A DNA stretch of 64,000 nt, from positions 5,934 to 69,933 of the forward strand of contig DASQDI010000153.1 in the NCBI GenBank assembly GCA_035634255.1, in the 5' to 3' direction. Below the pieces are notes generated by a model that worked only from the letters and a program-made list of their open reading frames with translations, made no database searches and had not been told where the DNA came from. The position numbers and the translations under genes are program-made. The DNA is from DATLMR01 sp035634255. Its GTDB lineage: Bacteria > Acidobacteriota > Blastocatellia > UBA7656. The first letter of the stretch is position 1, and the number at the start of each line of letters is the position of its first letter. Below, one piece after another: positions 56,438-64,000 of the stretch.

Positions 56438-57328
56438 TTAAAGCAGGTTCATCGGCACGGGATTTTGCGGGTCCGAGTAATCGTAAAACCCGCGCCCGGC
56501 TTTCCTGCCGTAAAGTCCCGCCATGACCATCCGCTTCAGCAGAGGCGGGGGGGCGAACCTCTTCTCCTTGAACTCGTCGAACATGATGTTCGCGATGTAG
56601 TAGGTCGTGTCGAGCCCGACGAAATCTCCGAGCGTCAAAGGCCCCATCGGGTACCCGCAGCCCAGCTTCATGGCGTTGTCGATGTCGACTATGGAGCCGA
56701 CCCCCTCTTCGAGCGCTCGGATCGAGTCGAGCATGTATGGCACTAGCAAGCGGTTCACTATGAAGCCCGTGCGGTCGGAGGTCTGGACGGGGACCTTGCC
56801 TATCTCTCTCGCGAACTGCGTCGCCTCCTGAAAGACCTCGGGCGCGGTGAGGATCGTCCGGATGACCTCGACGAGCTTCATCACCGGGACCGGGTTGAAG
56901 AAGTGCAGGCCTATGAACCGGCGCTGACGTTCGGCGCTCACGGCGGTCATCATCTGCGTTATCGACAGGCTCGACGTGTTCGAGGCGAAGACCGTGTCCG
57001 GCCCGCAAATCTGGTCGAGCCCGGAGTAAATCTTCGCCTTCTCTTCGTAGTTCTCGATTATCGCCTCGATGACGATGTCGGACCCTTCGGCCTCTTCCAG
57101 TCGGGTCGAGCCCCGCAGCCGCGACATGGTCTGCTCCTTCGACTCGGGTGAGAGCTTGCCTTTCTCGACGAGCTTACCCATCTGCTTGTCTATCGAGCCG
57201 AGCCCCTTCTTCAGGTACTCTTCGGACACTTCAATGACCGTCGTGTCGAGGCCCGCCTGCGCGCACACCTGAGCGATCCCCGACCCCATCAGGCCGCAGC
57301 CGAGCACCGCGACTTTTTTAATAGCCAT
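56438..57328 (-). CDS. hbd: 3-hydroxybutyryl-CoA dehydrogenase
   Basis: 296 residues from the ATG at 57328, which has GGAGG eight bases before it; an ATG five codons upstream overlaps that site. NAD-binding GCGLMGSGIAQ, catalytic FIGLHFFNPVPVMKLVE with the His, SDRTGFIVNRLLVPYMLDS and PMGPLTLGDFVGLDT are family signatures. Reduces or oxidises 3-hydroxyacyl-CoA/acetoacetyl-CoA in butanoate or fatty acid metabolism. The thiolase at the right end of the window acts in the same pathway but is separated by three genes. Confidence 0.93.
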   Translation of the reverse strand: MAIKKVAVLGCGLMGSGIAQVCAQAGLDTTVIEVSEEYLKKGLGSIDKQMGKLVEKGKLSPESKEQTMSRLRGSTRLEEAEGSDIVIEAIIENYEEKAKIYSGLDQICGPDTVFASNTSSLSITQMMTAVSAERQRRFIGLHFFNPVPVMKLVEVIRTILTAPEVFQEATQFAREIGKVPVQTSDRTGFIVNRLLVPYMLDSIRALEEGVGSIVDIDNAMKLGCGYPMGPLTLGDFVGLDTTYYIANIMFDEFKEKRFAPPPLLKRMVMAGLYGRKAGRGFYDYSDPQNPVPMNLL

Positions 57329-57440
57329 CGCCTTTGCCTCCATTCAATAAGAGATAATGATTTCGAGCGAACCGGTAAGGTTATTACTTCGGGGCGCAAT
57401 CTTCAACCGGTAAACGGCGGAATAAATTCTGACCGCGAGG

Positions 57441-58679
57441 CTACTCCCGGCCCGCCCAGGCCTCGAACTCTTTGAGGAAGCCGTTGGCCTTCAGGACGAG
57501 CGCGTTCTGCTCGGCGAGGGCCCTGACCCGGTCCGCCGACTTCGCCTGCGAGTATTTCTCGACGAGGGCTTTCTGCTCCGACAGGAGTTCGAGAAGTGTC
57601 GCGCGAAGCTCTACGGCTTTGCCCCGCAGGGCCGGCGCCCGCTCCGCGGCCCGGATTCCGCGCTCGGACGCATCCAGGGCCCGCCGGGCCGCGTCGCCTG
57701 ACCCCGCATTCATCGACTCCCGAAAAGCCTCGCCCGACTCGACCATCGAGTTGTAGCCCTCGCTCATGCCTTTGTAGTAATTGATTCTCGCGGTTTCGGG
57801 GTTCGAGGTGAGATTCGCGAGGCTCAGAGAGGGGCCGTCATACCTCTGCGCCGCGATGAAGATGGAGCTGAATATTATGGCGAGGCTCCCCCACCCGAGC
57901 GCCCTCCACACGAACGTAGAATCCGCCTCCTGCGGGCGCTTGTAAGGGATCACGAAGCCGAGCGCGAGGCCGGAGATCAGGCCGCCTATGTGGGCGGCGT
58001 TGTCGATCTGCCGGGCCGAAAAGCCGATGACCAGGTTTAAAAGGATGAGCGGGATGACTCGCTTCTTGATGCTGTCTCGTATGTCCTTAGGGACTTCCCG
58101 CCGGTACCTGAAGGCGAACGCGGCGAGGACTCCGAACAGGCCGAAAATGGCCCCCGAAGCCCCCGCCGAGGTGTTCTCCGTGTAGAGGTAGCTCGCAAGA
58201 GAGCCGGAGAGCCCGGCCAGCAAATAGAGCAGGACGAACCGCGACGAGCCGTAGAGCCTCTCGATCTCCGCGCCCACGATGTACAGGGCGTAGTTGTTCA
58301 GGAAGAGGTGGATGAACCCGATGTGAATGAACATGGAGGTGACGAACCTCCAGTATTCGCCGTTGGCGCGGATCAGCTCGTTGACCTTCGCGCCGAAGCC
58401 GACCAGAACGTCCGGGTCGGCCGACATCGCGCTCATGCCGCCGGCCAGCCACATCAGCACGAAGACCCCGACGTTCACCCCGATGAAAATGTAGGTGAAG
58501 GGGTTCGAGCGCGTGAAGAGGGCGAGCAGGAATGCGCGCTCCCTCGCGGCCTCCGGGTCGAGCGGCGCGGGCTCGACCTGATCCGCCCCGCAGTAGGGGC
58601 ACTGGGGCGTCCCGGCCGGTATGATCGCCCTGCAGGAAGGGCACTGTTGAAGGTTCTGGCTGGCTGGCTGTTGGTCCAA
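57441..58679 (-). CDS. Rhomboid protease with N-terminal zinc ribbon
   Basis: 412 residues from a TTG; no strong ribosome site. Cys 13, 16, 27 and 30 form a zinc ribbon (QCPSC … QCPYCG). The rhomboid core has IHLFLNNYALYIVG, the catalytic Ser in SAGASGAIFGLFG and His in NAAHIGGLISGLALG, with about seven membrane helices. The last ~110 residues are a helical, Ala/Glu/Arg-rich cytoplasmic or periplasmic tail. It is the second rhomboid of the window and unlike the first in its added domains. Confidence 0.9.
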   Translation of the reverse strand: MDQQPASQNLQQCPSCRAIIPAGTPQCPYCGADQVEPAPLDPEAARERAFLLALFTRSNPFTYIFIGVNVGVFVLMWLAGGMSAMSADPDVLVGFGAKVNELIRANGEYWRFVTSMFIHIGFIHLFLNNYALYIVGAEIERLYGSSRFVLLYLLAGLSGSLASYLYTENTSAGASGAIFGLFGVLAAFAFRYRREVPKDIRDSIKKRVIPLILLNLVIGFSARQIDNAAHIGGLISGLALGFVIPYKRPQEADSTFVWRALGWGSLAIIFSSIFIAAQRYDGPSLSLANLTSNPETARINYYKGMSEGYNSMVESGEAFRESMNAGSGDAARRALDASERGIRAAERAPALRGKAVELRATLLELLSEQKALVEKYSQAKSADRVRALAEQNALVLKANGFLKEFEAWAGRE

Positions 58680-58725
58680 AATTGAGTAATTGATCCGGCG
58701 AACGTGGGCAGAGTGGTCTCGAATC

Positions 58726-60822
58726 TCACTCGATCACGAAATCCGCGCGGCGCTCCAGGTCGATCTTTCCTTTCTGGCCTACGACGTTCACCAGTAGCAT
58801 ATACCGTCCGCGGGCCGCGGGCAATTTGAGGCGCGTTTTCTGGACCGCCTGCGCCGGGTCGCCCGCGGCCTGCGGCCGCGCGGCGGGGAGGTTTGCATTC
58901 AGCAGGACCCGGCCCTGCGCGTTTATCAACCGCACCCTCTGGACCAACTCTAAAATATCTCGCGGGGGGTTGTAGAGCAGGAACTGGAGGTCGACATCGC
59001 TGCCCGGCCTGAAGCTGTTGTGGCCTCCGAATCCGACCTCTCCGGCCGGGTTGAGCACGAGGCTGCTCAGGGACGGCGTCTTCTTGCTCTTTATATCGGG
59101 CACTTCGAAGAACTGGGACCCGGAGCCCACCTTGCCCGTCGTCTTCTCGCGGACGACCGCGCGTATCTGGTAGTGGCCCGGCTCGAACTCCACGAACTCT
59201 TTGACCAGGGCGAAGCCCTCGGTCTTCAGCTTGTTGAAGGCGTCGGCCTCTTTCACGGGGTCGAAAGTGAAAGTCTTTTGAAGAACGCCCACGGGCTTGT
59301 CGCTGCCCCAGCCGAAGACCCACGCGATCACTTCGTAAGCCGCGCCTGGGTCCGGCGCGCCCGAGGGGGGGAGGGTGATCGATCTGTTGCCGACGTGCAG
59401 CCCCGTGATGACCACCTGCTTGCCCGCCCTCGGCAGGACGTTGGCGACGACTTCGAGCGGCAGCTCCGTGCGCGGCACTGGCGAGAGCAAAGCCGAAACC
59501 AGCTCGGTGCTCGTGCCGCGCGCGGTCTCGTGATTCACGGAGAGGTAGCCGCGCCGCGTGCGGACCACGAGGTCCGGCCTGCCTTTGACCGTGACGGTCA
59601 GCTTGTGAAATTTGTTGTCGGGCGGGGTGGTGGGCGTAAACCCGATGACGTAATAGGTGCTCGAATCTTCGAGCGCGTCCTGTATCCCCGCGCTGAGGTT
59701 GTTCGTGTTCGAGATCAGCTGGCCGCCCGTGCCTACGACGAGGCCGTAGGCGGCGTCCAGGTTCTCGAACGTCGAGAAGTAGGAGTCGGAGTTGGTTCGC
59801 AGGCCCTGCGGCCTCCGCTCTTCAGCCGACACCCGGCTGGTGAGGCCGGCCAGGTCCAGCGCGTAGACGCTCACGCCCGCGCGCCGCGCCTGGTCCACGG
59901 TCTGGATGACCTGACTCGTCACGCTCTCGGTTGAGCCCCCGCCGGTGATTAAGGACTCGGTCAGCATCAGGACCACTTTTCGCCCCGGCAGTTCTGACAT
60001 GCCGTGAATCAAGTTCGACAGAGTCCTGAGAGTGTTCAGGGTGCCGGAGGCCATCTGTGCGACCAGAGCGCGCGACGAGTCGCGGATGATCTGCTCGATG
60101 CTCTGCTGAGTCATCACCTGATAGCCGATCTCTTCCGACCGCGCGCGCTCCACGACCGTCTGGAGGACGAAGGCATCCCCCCGGTCTACGCGGACGGCTT
60201 CGGCCGGGGAGATTCTGAGCGAGCCGTCTCTGGCGCGGTCATAGATGCTGCCGCGGGCGACTATGCGCTTGAGGCTGCTGAGCAGGGCCTGCCTGTCGCC
60301 CGTGAACTGCTGCGAAAGGCCGAGGGCCCCCGCGGTCGAGATCAGGGCGACCCTGTCGTTCGACGATAATTCGGTCGAGATGTACTTGATGATGGCCTCG
60401 CGCGCGCGCAGAAGCCCTTCGTTCGACAGGTTGTAATCATCGACGAAGAGGGCGATGTGCCTCCCCTTGAAAGGCGTCGCGAGTAGCGACCGGGCCGCGC
60501 TCACCCTGACCTCCGACCCGTCGCCCGCCCGAATGCTCCTGTTTCGCGTCACGCGCGAGCTCTCGATTGCGGAGAAGAAATCGAGCGGCTGCGGCACGCC
60601 TTCGTCCAGCAACTCGAAGTCGGCTTCGGTTAGCCCGTTGATCCGCCGCCCGCTTTTGTCGGTGACGATGACATCCATCTGGACCGCGCCCGTGCCGATG
60701 CGGATCGTGTCTTCGTCCTGCGGCTCGGGCTGCGCGGGAGCTTGCTGATGGAGTTGCTGAGGCAGGGCTTGCGCCGCGACCGAAATGACGAGAAGAGTGA
60801 TTGCCAGCAGTCTCGTGTACAT
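58726..60822 (-). CDS. Acidobacterial VWFA-related protein A
   Basis: 698 residues from the ATG at 60822-60820, with AGGGGATTCAGG upstream and a signal peptide (LLAITLLVISVAAQALPQQ). The N-terminal segment RIGTGAVQMDVIVTDKSGRRINGLTEADFELLDEG is the entry to the 'VWFA-related Acidobacterial' domain; the VWA MIDAS is HIALFVDDYNLS, and LPGRKVVLMLTESL lies later. A YYVIGFTPTTPPDNKFHKLTVTVKGR block leads to a beta-rich C-terminal half. Exported or surface protein of unknown partner. Paralogue of the next gene. Confidence 0.85.
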   Translation of the reverse strand: MYTRLLAITLLVISVAAQALPQQLHQQAPAQPEPQDEDTIRIGTGAVQMDVIVTDKSGRRINGLTEADFELLDEGVPQPLDFFSAIESSRVTRNRSIRAGDGSEVRVSAARSLLATPFKGRHIALFVDDYNLSNEGLLRAREAIIKYISTELSSNDRVALISTAGALGLSQQFTGDRQALLSSLKRIVARGSIYDRARDGSLRISPAEAVRVDRGDAFVLQTVVERARSEEIGYQVMTQQSIEQIIRDSSRALVAQMASGTLNTLRTLSNLIHGMSELPGRKVVLMLTESLITGGGSTESVTSQVIQTVDQARRAGVSVYALDLAGLTSRVSAEERRPQGLRTNSDSYFSTFENLDAAYGLVVGTGGQLISNTNNLSAGIQDALEDSSTYYVIGFTPTTPPDNKFHKLTVTVKGRPDLVVRTRRGYLSVNHETARGTSTELVSALLSPVPRTELPLEVVANVLPRAGKQVVITGLHVGNRSITLPPSGAPDPGAAYEVIAWVFGWGSDKPVGVLQKTFTFDPVKEADAFNKLKTEGFALVKEFVEFEPGHYQIRAVVREKTTGKVGSGSQFFEVPDIKSKKTPSLSSLVLNPAGEVGFGGHNSFRPGSDVDLQFLLYNPPRDILELVQRVRLINAQGRVLLNANLPAARPQAAGDPAQAVQKTRLKLPAARGRYMLLVNVVGQKGKIDLERRADFVIE

Positions 60823-60880
60823 CCTGAATCCCCTATGACCCACTGCGAACGGCAGGAAAGTGAATCCCAAGGCCGGTGCC

Positions 60881-60921
60881 TTTAAAGGGCAGGGCCATCC
60901 GTCAGCCGGGCGGCCCTGCCC
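60881..60921 (-). terminator. Terminator between the two VWFA genes
   Basis: GGGCAGGGCC (60887-60896) pairs perfectly with GGCCCTGCCC (60912-60921); on the minus strand TTTAAAGG follows. It probably separates transcription of the two paralogues, at least partly. Confidence 0.7.
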
Positions 60922-60944
60922 CTTACCGGATTCTACACCGGGTT

Positions 60945-63053
60945 CTACTGAACGACGAAATCGGCGCGGCGCTCGATGTCGAGTTTCCCCTTGTCTCCCT
61001 GAATCGAGACGATGAGCGCGTAGCGGCCCCGCATCGGCGGCACCTTCAATCTGGTCGCCTGGGGGGCAATCGTCTCGTCCGCCCCGGCCGCGACGGGGGC
61101 GACCGCGAGCGGGCTGTCGAGCAGCACCGCGCCCTTGCTGTCGATAAGCCGCACTTTCTGCGTGAGCGTCTTATCGTCTTTGGGAAGGTTGTAAATAATG
61201 TACCGGACATCGATGGGCGTGTTCGGCTTGAAGCTGTTGTGGCCGGTGAACCCCTGCTGCTCGGCCGTCGTCAGCACGAGGCTGCTCAGGGAAGTGTTCT
61301 TGCGGTTCTTGACATCGGGCACCTCGAAGAACTGGTACCCGCTGCCGATCAGCCCGGTCTTCTTCTCGCGGACGACGGCCTTGATCTGGTAGTTGCCGGG
61401 CGCGAGCTCCGCGAACTCCTTCACCAGGATGAAGCCGTCGGATTTGAGCTTCTGGCGCGCTTCGGGGGTTTTGGTGAAGTCATACGCGACGGTCGTTTCG
61501 ACGGCGCCGACCTTCTGGCTGTTGTTGACGGCGAAGACTATCATCGCCACCTCGTAGGCGGCCGTCTGCTCCGGCGCGTCGGCGGCCGGCAGAGACAGGT
61601 AATTGCGCCCGATGTGCAGCCCGGTCTGAATGATCTGCGCGCCCCTGTCCGGGACCACGTTGGCGACGATCTCCAGGGGCAGGTCGGTGCGCTGGACGGG
61701 CGAGTAGAGGGCGGCCGTCATCTCGGTGTTGGTGCCCCTGGCGGTCTCTTCGTTGTACGCGAGGTAGCCGCGCCGCGTGCGGACGACGAGGTCGGGCTTC
61801 CCTTTAACGGTCACGGTGACGCGGTGAAACTTGTTGTCCGGCGGCTCCGTGGGGGTGAAGCCGAGGACGTAATAGGTGCTGGAATCTTCGACGGCCCTTT
61901 GAAGGCCCTGGCCGATGCTGTTGGTGTTGGCGATCAGCTCGCCGCCGGTCGCGAGGGTCAGGGCGCGCGCCGCGCCGAGCGTTTGAAAGTCCGTGAAGCT
62001 CGCGCTGGCTTCCTTGTTCCTGGCGTTCAGGGCCGCCCCGGTAATCCGATCACTGGCGGTCGTGCTGTTGGTCCGGAGGCCGCCCGCGTCGAGCGCGTAG
62101 ATGCTGATGCCGCTCCTGCGCGCGAGGTCGATGACTCTGTCGACCTGTTTCGATATGTCCCCGGTCGTCCCTTCGGCGACGAACATCTGCTCCGTCATCA
62201 GCACGGCTATCTTGCGGCCCGGCAGCTCGGCCATGCCCTTGAAGAGGTTTTCGAGAGTCCTGAGCGTGGCGGTGGCTACCTGGCTCGCCTGGCTCAGCAC
62301 GGCCCTGGCTTCGACGCGGACCTGATTCTCAAGCTGCTCCCTCGGCATCGCCCCGAAGTCATTGCCTTCCTGCGCGAGGCGATTGACCACTATATCGAGC
62401 ATTATAGTGTCGCCGCTGTCGACGCGGGCGGCCTCGGCGGGCGTCATGTTCAGACGGTGGCTCGTCCGCTCGGGGCTGGTCTGGGCGGCGATGCGGGCGA
62501 GCGCGCTCTGGAGCCTCTGCTTGTCGCTCGTGAACTGCTGCAAGGCCCCGTGATACCCTCCGGTCGAGGTGACGGAGACCATGTCGTTGGGCGAAACCTG
62601 AGTGTTTATATATTCTGTCAGGGACTTTCGGGCCCGGTTGAAATTTTCGGTTGAGATATTGTAAGTGTCGAATAGCAGTGCTATGAATCGGCCCTGGAAC
62701 GGGACCACGAGCGGCGAGCTCGCGGCGTCGGCCTTCGCGGGGTCGGGGGCCGCACCCGGCTTGCCATCCTGCGCGACAGGCCGCAGGGCGGAGCCTTCGA
62801 AGGCCGCGAAAAAGTCGATCTTACGCGGCGTCTTCTCGTCGATGATCTCGAAGTCGGCGGCGGTGAGCCCGTTGATCCTGCGGCCGTTCTTGTCCGTCAC
62901 GATAACGTCGAACTGAACCGTCGAAGTGCCCAGCCGTATAGTGTCCTGATCCTGAGCGGGGGTCGAAGGGGCGGGGGTTGAAGGTTGTTGGGACAGCACA
63001 GGCGCGGCCTGTGCCAGACAAAGGAGCAATACGGCGACCGTCTTTAAGCTCAT
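60945..63053 (-). CDS. Acidobacterial VWFA-related protein B
   Basis: 702 residues with GAGGAAA before the ATG and a signal peptide (VAVLLLCLAQAAPVLSQQ). Same domain order as its neighbour: VQFDVIVTDKNGRRINGLTAADFEIIDE, MIDAS FIALLFDTYNIS, LPGRKIAVLMTEQM, YYVLGFTPTEPPDNKFHRVTVTVKGK and a beta-rich C-terminus ending RRADFVVQ. The neighbour ends RRADFVIE. The two differ most around residues 75-110 and in the C-terminal third. Likely recent tandem duplication followed by divergence. Confidence 0.86.
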   Translation of the reverse strand: MSLKTVAVLLLCLAQAAPVLSQQPSTPAPSTPAQDQDTIRLGTSTVQFDVIVTDKNGRRINGLTAADFEIIDEKTPRKIDFFAAFEGSALRPVAQDGKPGAAPDPAKADAASSPLVVPFQGRFIALLFDTYNISTENFNRARKSLTEYINTQVSPNDMVSVTSTGGYHGALQQFTSDKQRLQSALARIAAQTSPERTSHRLNMTPAEAARVDSGDTIMLDIVVNRLAQEGNDFGAMPREQLENQVRVEARAVLSQASQVATATLRTLENLFKGMAELPGRKIAVLMTEQMFVAEGTTGDISKQVDRVIDLARRSGISIYALDAGGLRTNSTTASDRITGAALNARNKEASASFTDFQTLGAARALTLATGGELIANTNSIGQGLQRAVEDSSTYYVLGFTPTEPPDNKFHRVTVTVKGKPDLVVRTRRGYLAYNEETARGTNTEMTAALYSPVQRTDLPLEIVANVVPDRGAQIIQTGLHIGRNYLSLPAADAPEQTAAYEVAMIVFAVNNSQKVGAVETTVAYDFTKTPEARQKLKSDGFILVKEFAELAPGNYQIKAVVREKKTGLIGSGYQFFEVPDVKNRKNTSLSSLVLTTAEQQGFTGHNSFKPNTPIDVRYIIYNLPKDDKTLTQKVRLIDSKGAVLLDSPLAVAPVAAGADETIAPQATRLKVPPMRGRYALIVSIQGDKGKLDIERRADFVVQ

Positions 63054-63178
63054 AGCTTGTTTCCTCGCGCAGATTCAAATTGGGGGCTCGCCCTGAATCT
63101 TTCCGGGGAGAGTGATCTTAACGAGCCGGTCAATTGATTCCACTGACTTGATAGGGTTATGACCCAGGGAGTATGTCT

Positions 63179-63234
63179 GAAAGGCGGGCCTCGCGCGCGA
63201 ACCGTCAGTTGTTTCAGCGCCGCGAAGCCCGCCT
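63179..63234 (-). terminator. Terminator behind the thiolase gene
   Basis: AGGCGGGCCTCGCG (63182-63195) pairs with CGCGAAGCCCGCCT (63221-63234) with one mismatch around a 25-base loop; on the minus strand TTTCAGACAT follows. Confidence 0.7.
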
Positions 63235-63242
63235 GCTAATGA

Positions 63243-64000
63243 TTAAAACGCTTCGACTATCATGGCTATGCCCTGGCCTCCGCCGATGCAGGCGGTCGCC
63301 AGGCCGTACTTTTTGCCGCGCCTCTTAAGCTCAAGCAGCACCGTCAGCACGAGCCTCGTGCCTGAGGCGGCGAGCGGGTGGCCGAGCGCGATGGCCCCTC
63401 CATTTACGTTCGTCCGCTCGCGGTCGAGCCCTAGCTCTTTTTCGACCGCGAGGTATTGTCCGGCGAAAGCCTCGTTGACCTCCACCAGGTCGATGTCCTC
63501 GATCCCGAGGCCTGCCGAGGCGAGCGCCTTTTGAGACGCGGGGACCGGCCCGATTCCCATAATCTCGGGAGGCACGCCCGCGATGCCCCATGAAACGATT
63601 CTGCCCAGCGGTTGGGCTTCCAGCCTGCGGGCCGTCTCTTCGTCCCCGATGACGACGGCGGCCGCGCCATCGACGATGCCCGATGCGTTACCGGCCGTCA
63701 CGAAGCCGTCCTTCGAGAACGCGGGCCTGAGTTTGGCAAGACCTTCGAGGGTCGTGTCCGGCCTCAGGTGGTCGTCCCTGTCGAAGAGGGTCGTCCCCTT
63801 GCGCCCCTTGATCTCGACCGGGACTATCTCCTCGGACAACCTGCCCGCCTCGACCGCCGCGGCCGCGCGCTTCTGGCTTGAGAGCGCGTACTCGTCCTGC
63901 GACTCGCGCGTGATGTCGTGCTTGCGCGCCAGGTTCTCGGCGGTCTGCGCCATGTAGTACCCGCAGTGAGTGTCGAGCAGGGCCACCATGAGAGAGTCTT
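63243..64000 (-). CDS. Acetyl-CoA acetyltransferase (thiolase), C-terminal part
   Basis: The last ~250 residues are visible; the N-terminus lies beyond the window. HCGYYMAQTAENLARKHDITRESQDEYALSSQ, GNASGIVDGAAAVVI, NVNGGAIALGHPLAASGTRLVLT (catalytic His in GHP) and ACIGGGQGIAMI (catalytic Cys) are diagnostic thiolase motifs. It condenses or cleaves acetoacetyl-CoA/3-ketoacyl-CoA; the nearby 3-hydroxyacyl-CoA dehydrogenase acts on the adjacent intermediate. Degradative or biosynthetic type cannot be separated from this fragment. Confidence 0.94.
   Translation of the reverse strand, partial: DSLMVALLDTHCGYYMAQTAENLARKHDITRESQDEYALSSQKRAAAAVEAGRLSEEIVPVEIKGRKGTTLFDRDDHLRPDTTLEGLAKLRPAFSKDGFVTAGNASGIVDGAAAVVIGDEETARRLEAQPLGRIVSWGIAGVPPEIMGIGPVPASQKALASAGLGIEDIDLVEVNEAFAGQYLAVEKELGLDRERTNVNGGAIALGHPLAASGTRLVLTVLLELKRRGKKYGLATACIGGGQGIAMIVEAF

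Noticed and set aside
60876..62654. 592-codon plus-strand frame opposite the second VWFA gene
   Set aside because: No start context or family similarity; the minus frame has a signal peptide and VWFA motifs.

Overview
This is a 64 kb stretch of high-GC bacterial chromosome with about 47 protein genes and no rRNA or recognisable tRNA. The gene content points to Acidobacteriota, probably near Blastocatellia. Two tandem 'Acidobacterial VWFA-related' proteins, an Oar-like TonB receptor with a carboxypeptidase-regulatory N-terminus, an octahaem-type cytochrome, a long minor-pilin set and many periplasmic or outer-membrane proteins support this. The assignment is inference from gene families; no marker gene was aligned.

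Layout. 1-6.3 kb: start of valS (minus), a receiver protein with a long acidic tail and a large secreted subtilase. 6.5-7.4 kb: an outer-membrane-type protein. 7.4-13.7 kb (minus): a compact operon of a Tat-signal, RiPP-precursor-like small protein, a sugar nucleotidyltransferase, a GT-B-like protein and three consecutive radical SAM enzymes. It is the best candidate here for an undescribed system. 13.7-15.3 kb: a Ycf45/SpoIIIAA-like R3H ATPase. 15.7-20.5 kb (plus): four minor pseudopilin genes closed by a strong terminator. 20.6-23.0 kb (minus): a PP2C phosphatase and a trans-sulfuration PLP enzyme. 23.2-32.0 kb (plus): an operon of membrane protein, ABC ATPase, ABC permease, DUF4175-like protein, DinB protein, MoxR ATPase and DUF58 protein. 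32-36 kb: a lytic transglycosylase, PgsA, a multihaem cytochrome and a small membrane protein. 36.1-40.1 kb: dnaK-dnaJ-orf-hspR with a HAIR-like operator over the dnaK promoter. 40.2-46.5 kb: TonB receptor, rhomboid-TPR protein and an MltD-like transglycosylase. 47.2-52.0 kb: a fused E1 alpha/beta dehydrogenase, a PBP4-type peptidase and a class V aminotransferase. 52.0-54.4 kb: an AmrS radical SAM gene interrupted by a 445-residue intein with a LAGLIDADG endonuclease. 54.5-64 kb: DHH phosphoesterase, rubredoxin-like MBL protein, 3-hydroxyacyl-CoA dehydrogenase, second rhomboid, the two VWFA proteins and the C-terminal part of a thiolase.

Main points of interest. (1) The three-radical-SAM cluster has a TTGACA promoter ahead of the precursor-like gene and a hairpin just behind it, an arrangement typical of peptide-maturation operons. 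(2) The AmrS intein splits the iron-sulfur CxxxCxxC motif so that the +1 splicing cysteine is also the third cluster ligand; the host enzyme therefore cannot have an intact radical SAM site until splicing. (3) A HAIR-like site coincides with the -35 element of dnaK, and hspR lies three genes downstream, implying autoregulation; grpE is absent from this operon. No searches or alignments could be run. Family calls rest on motifs read by eye.
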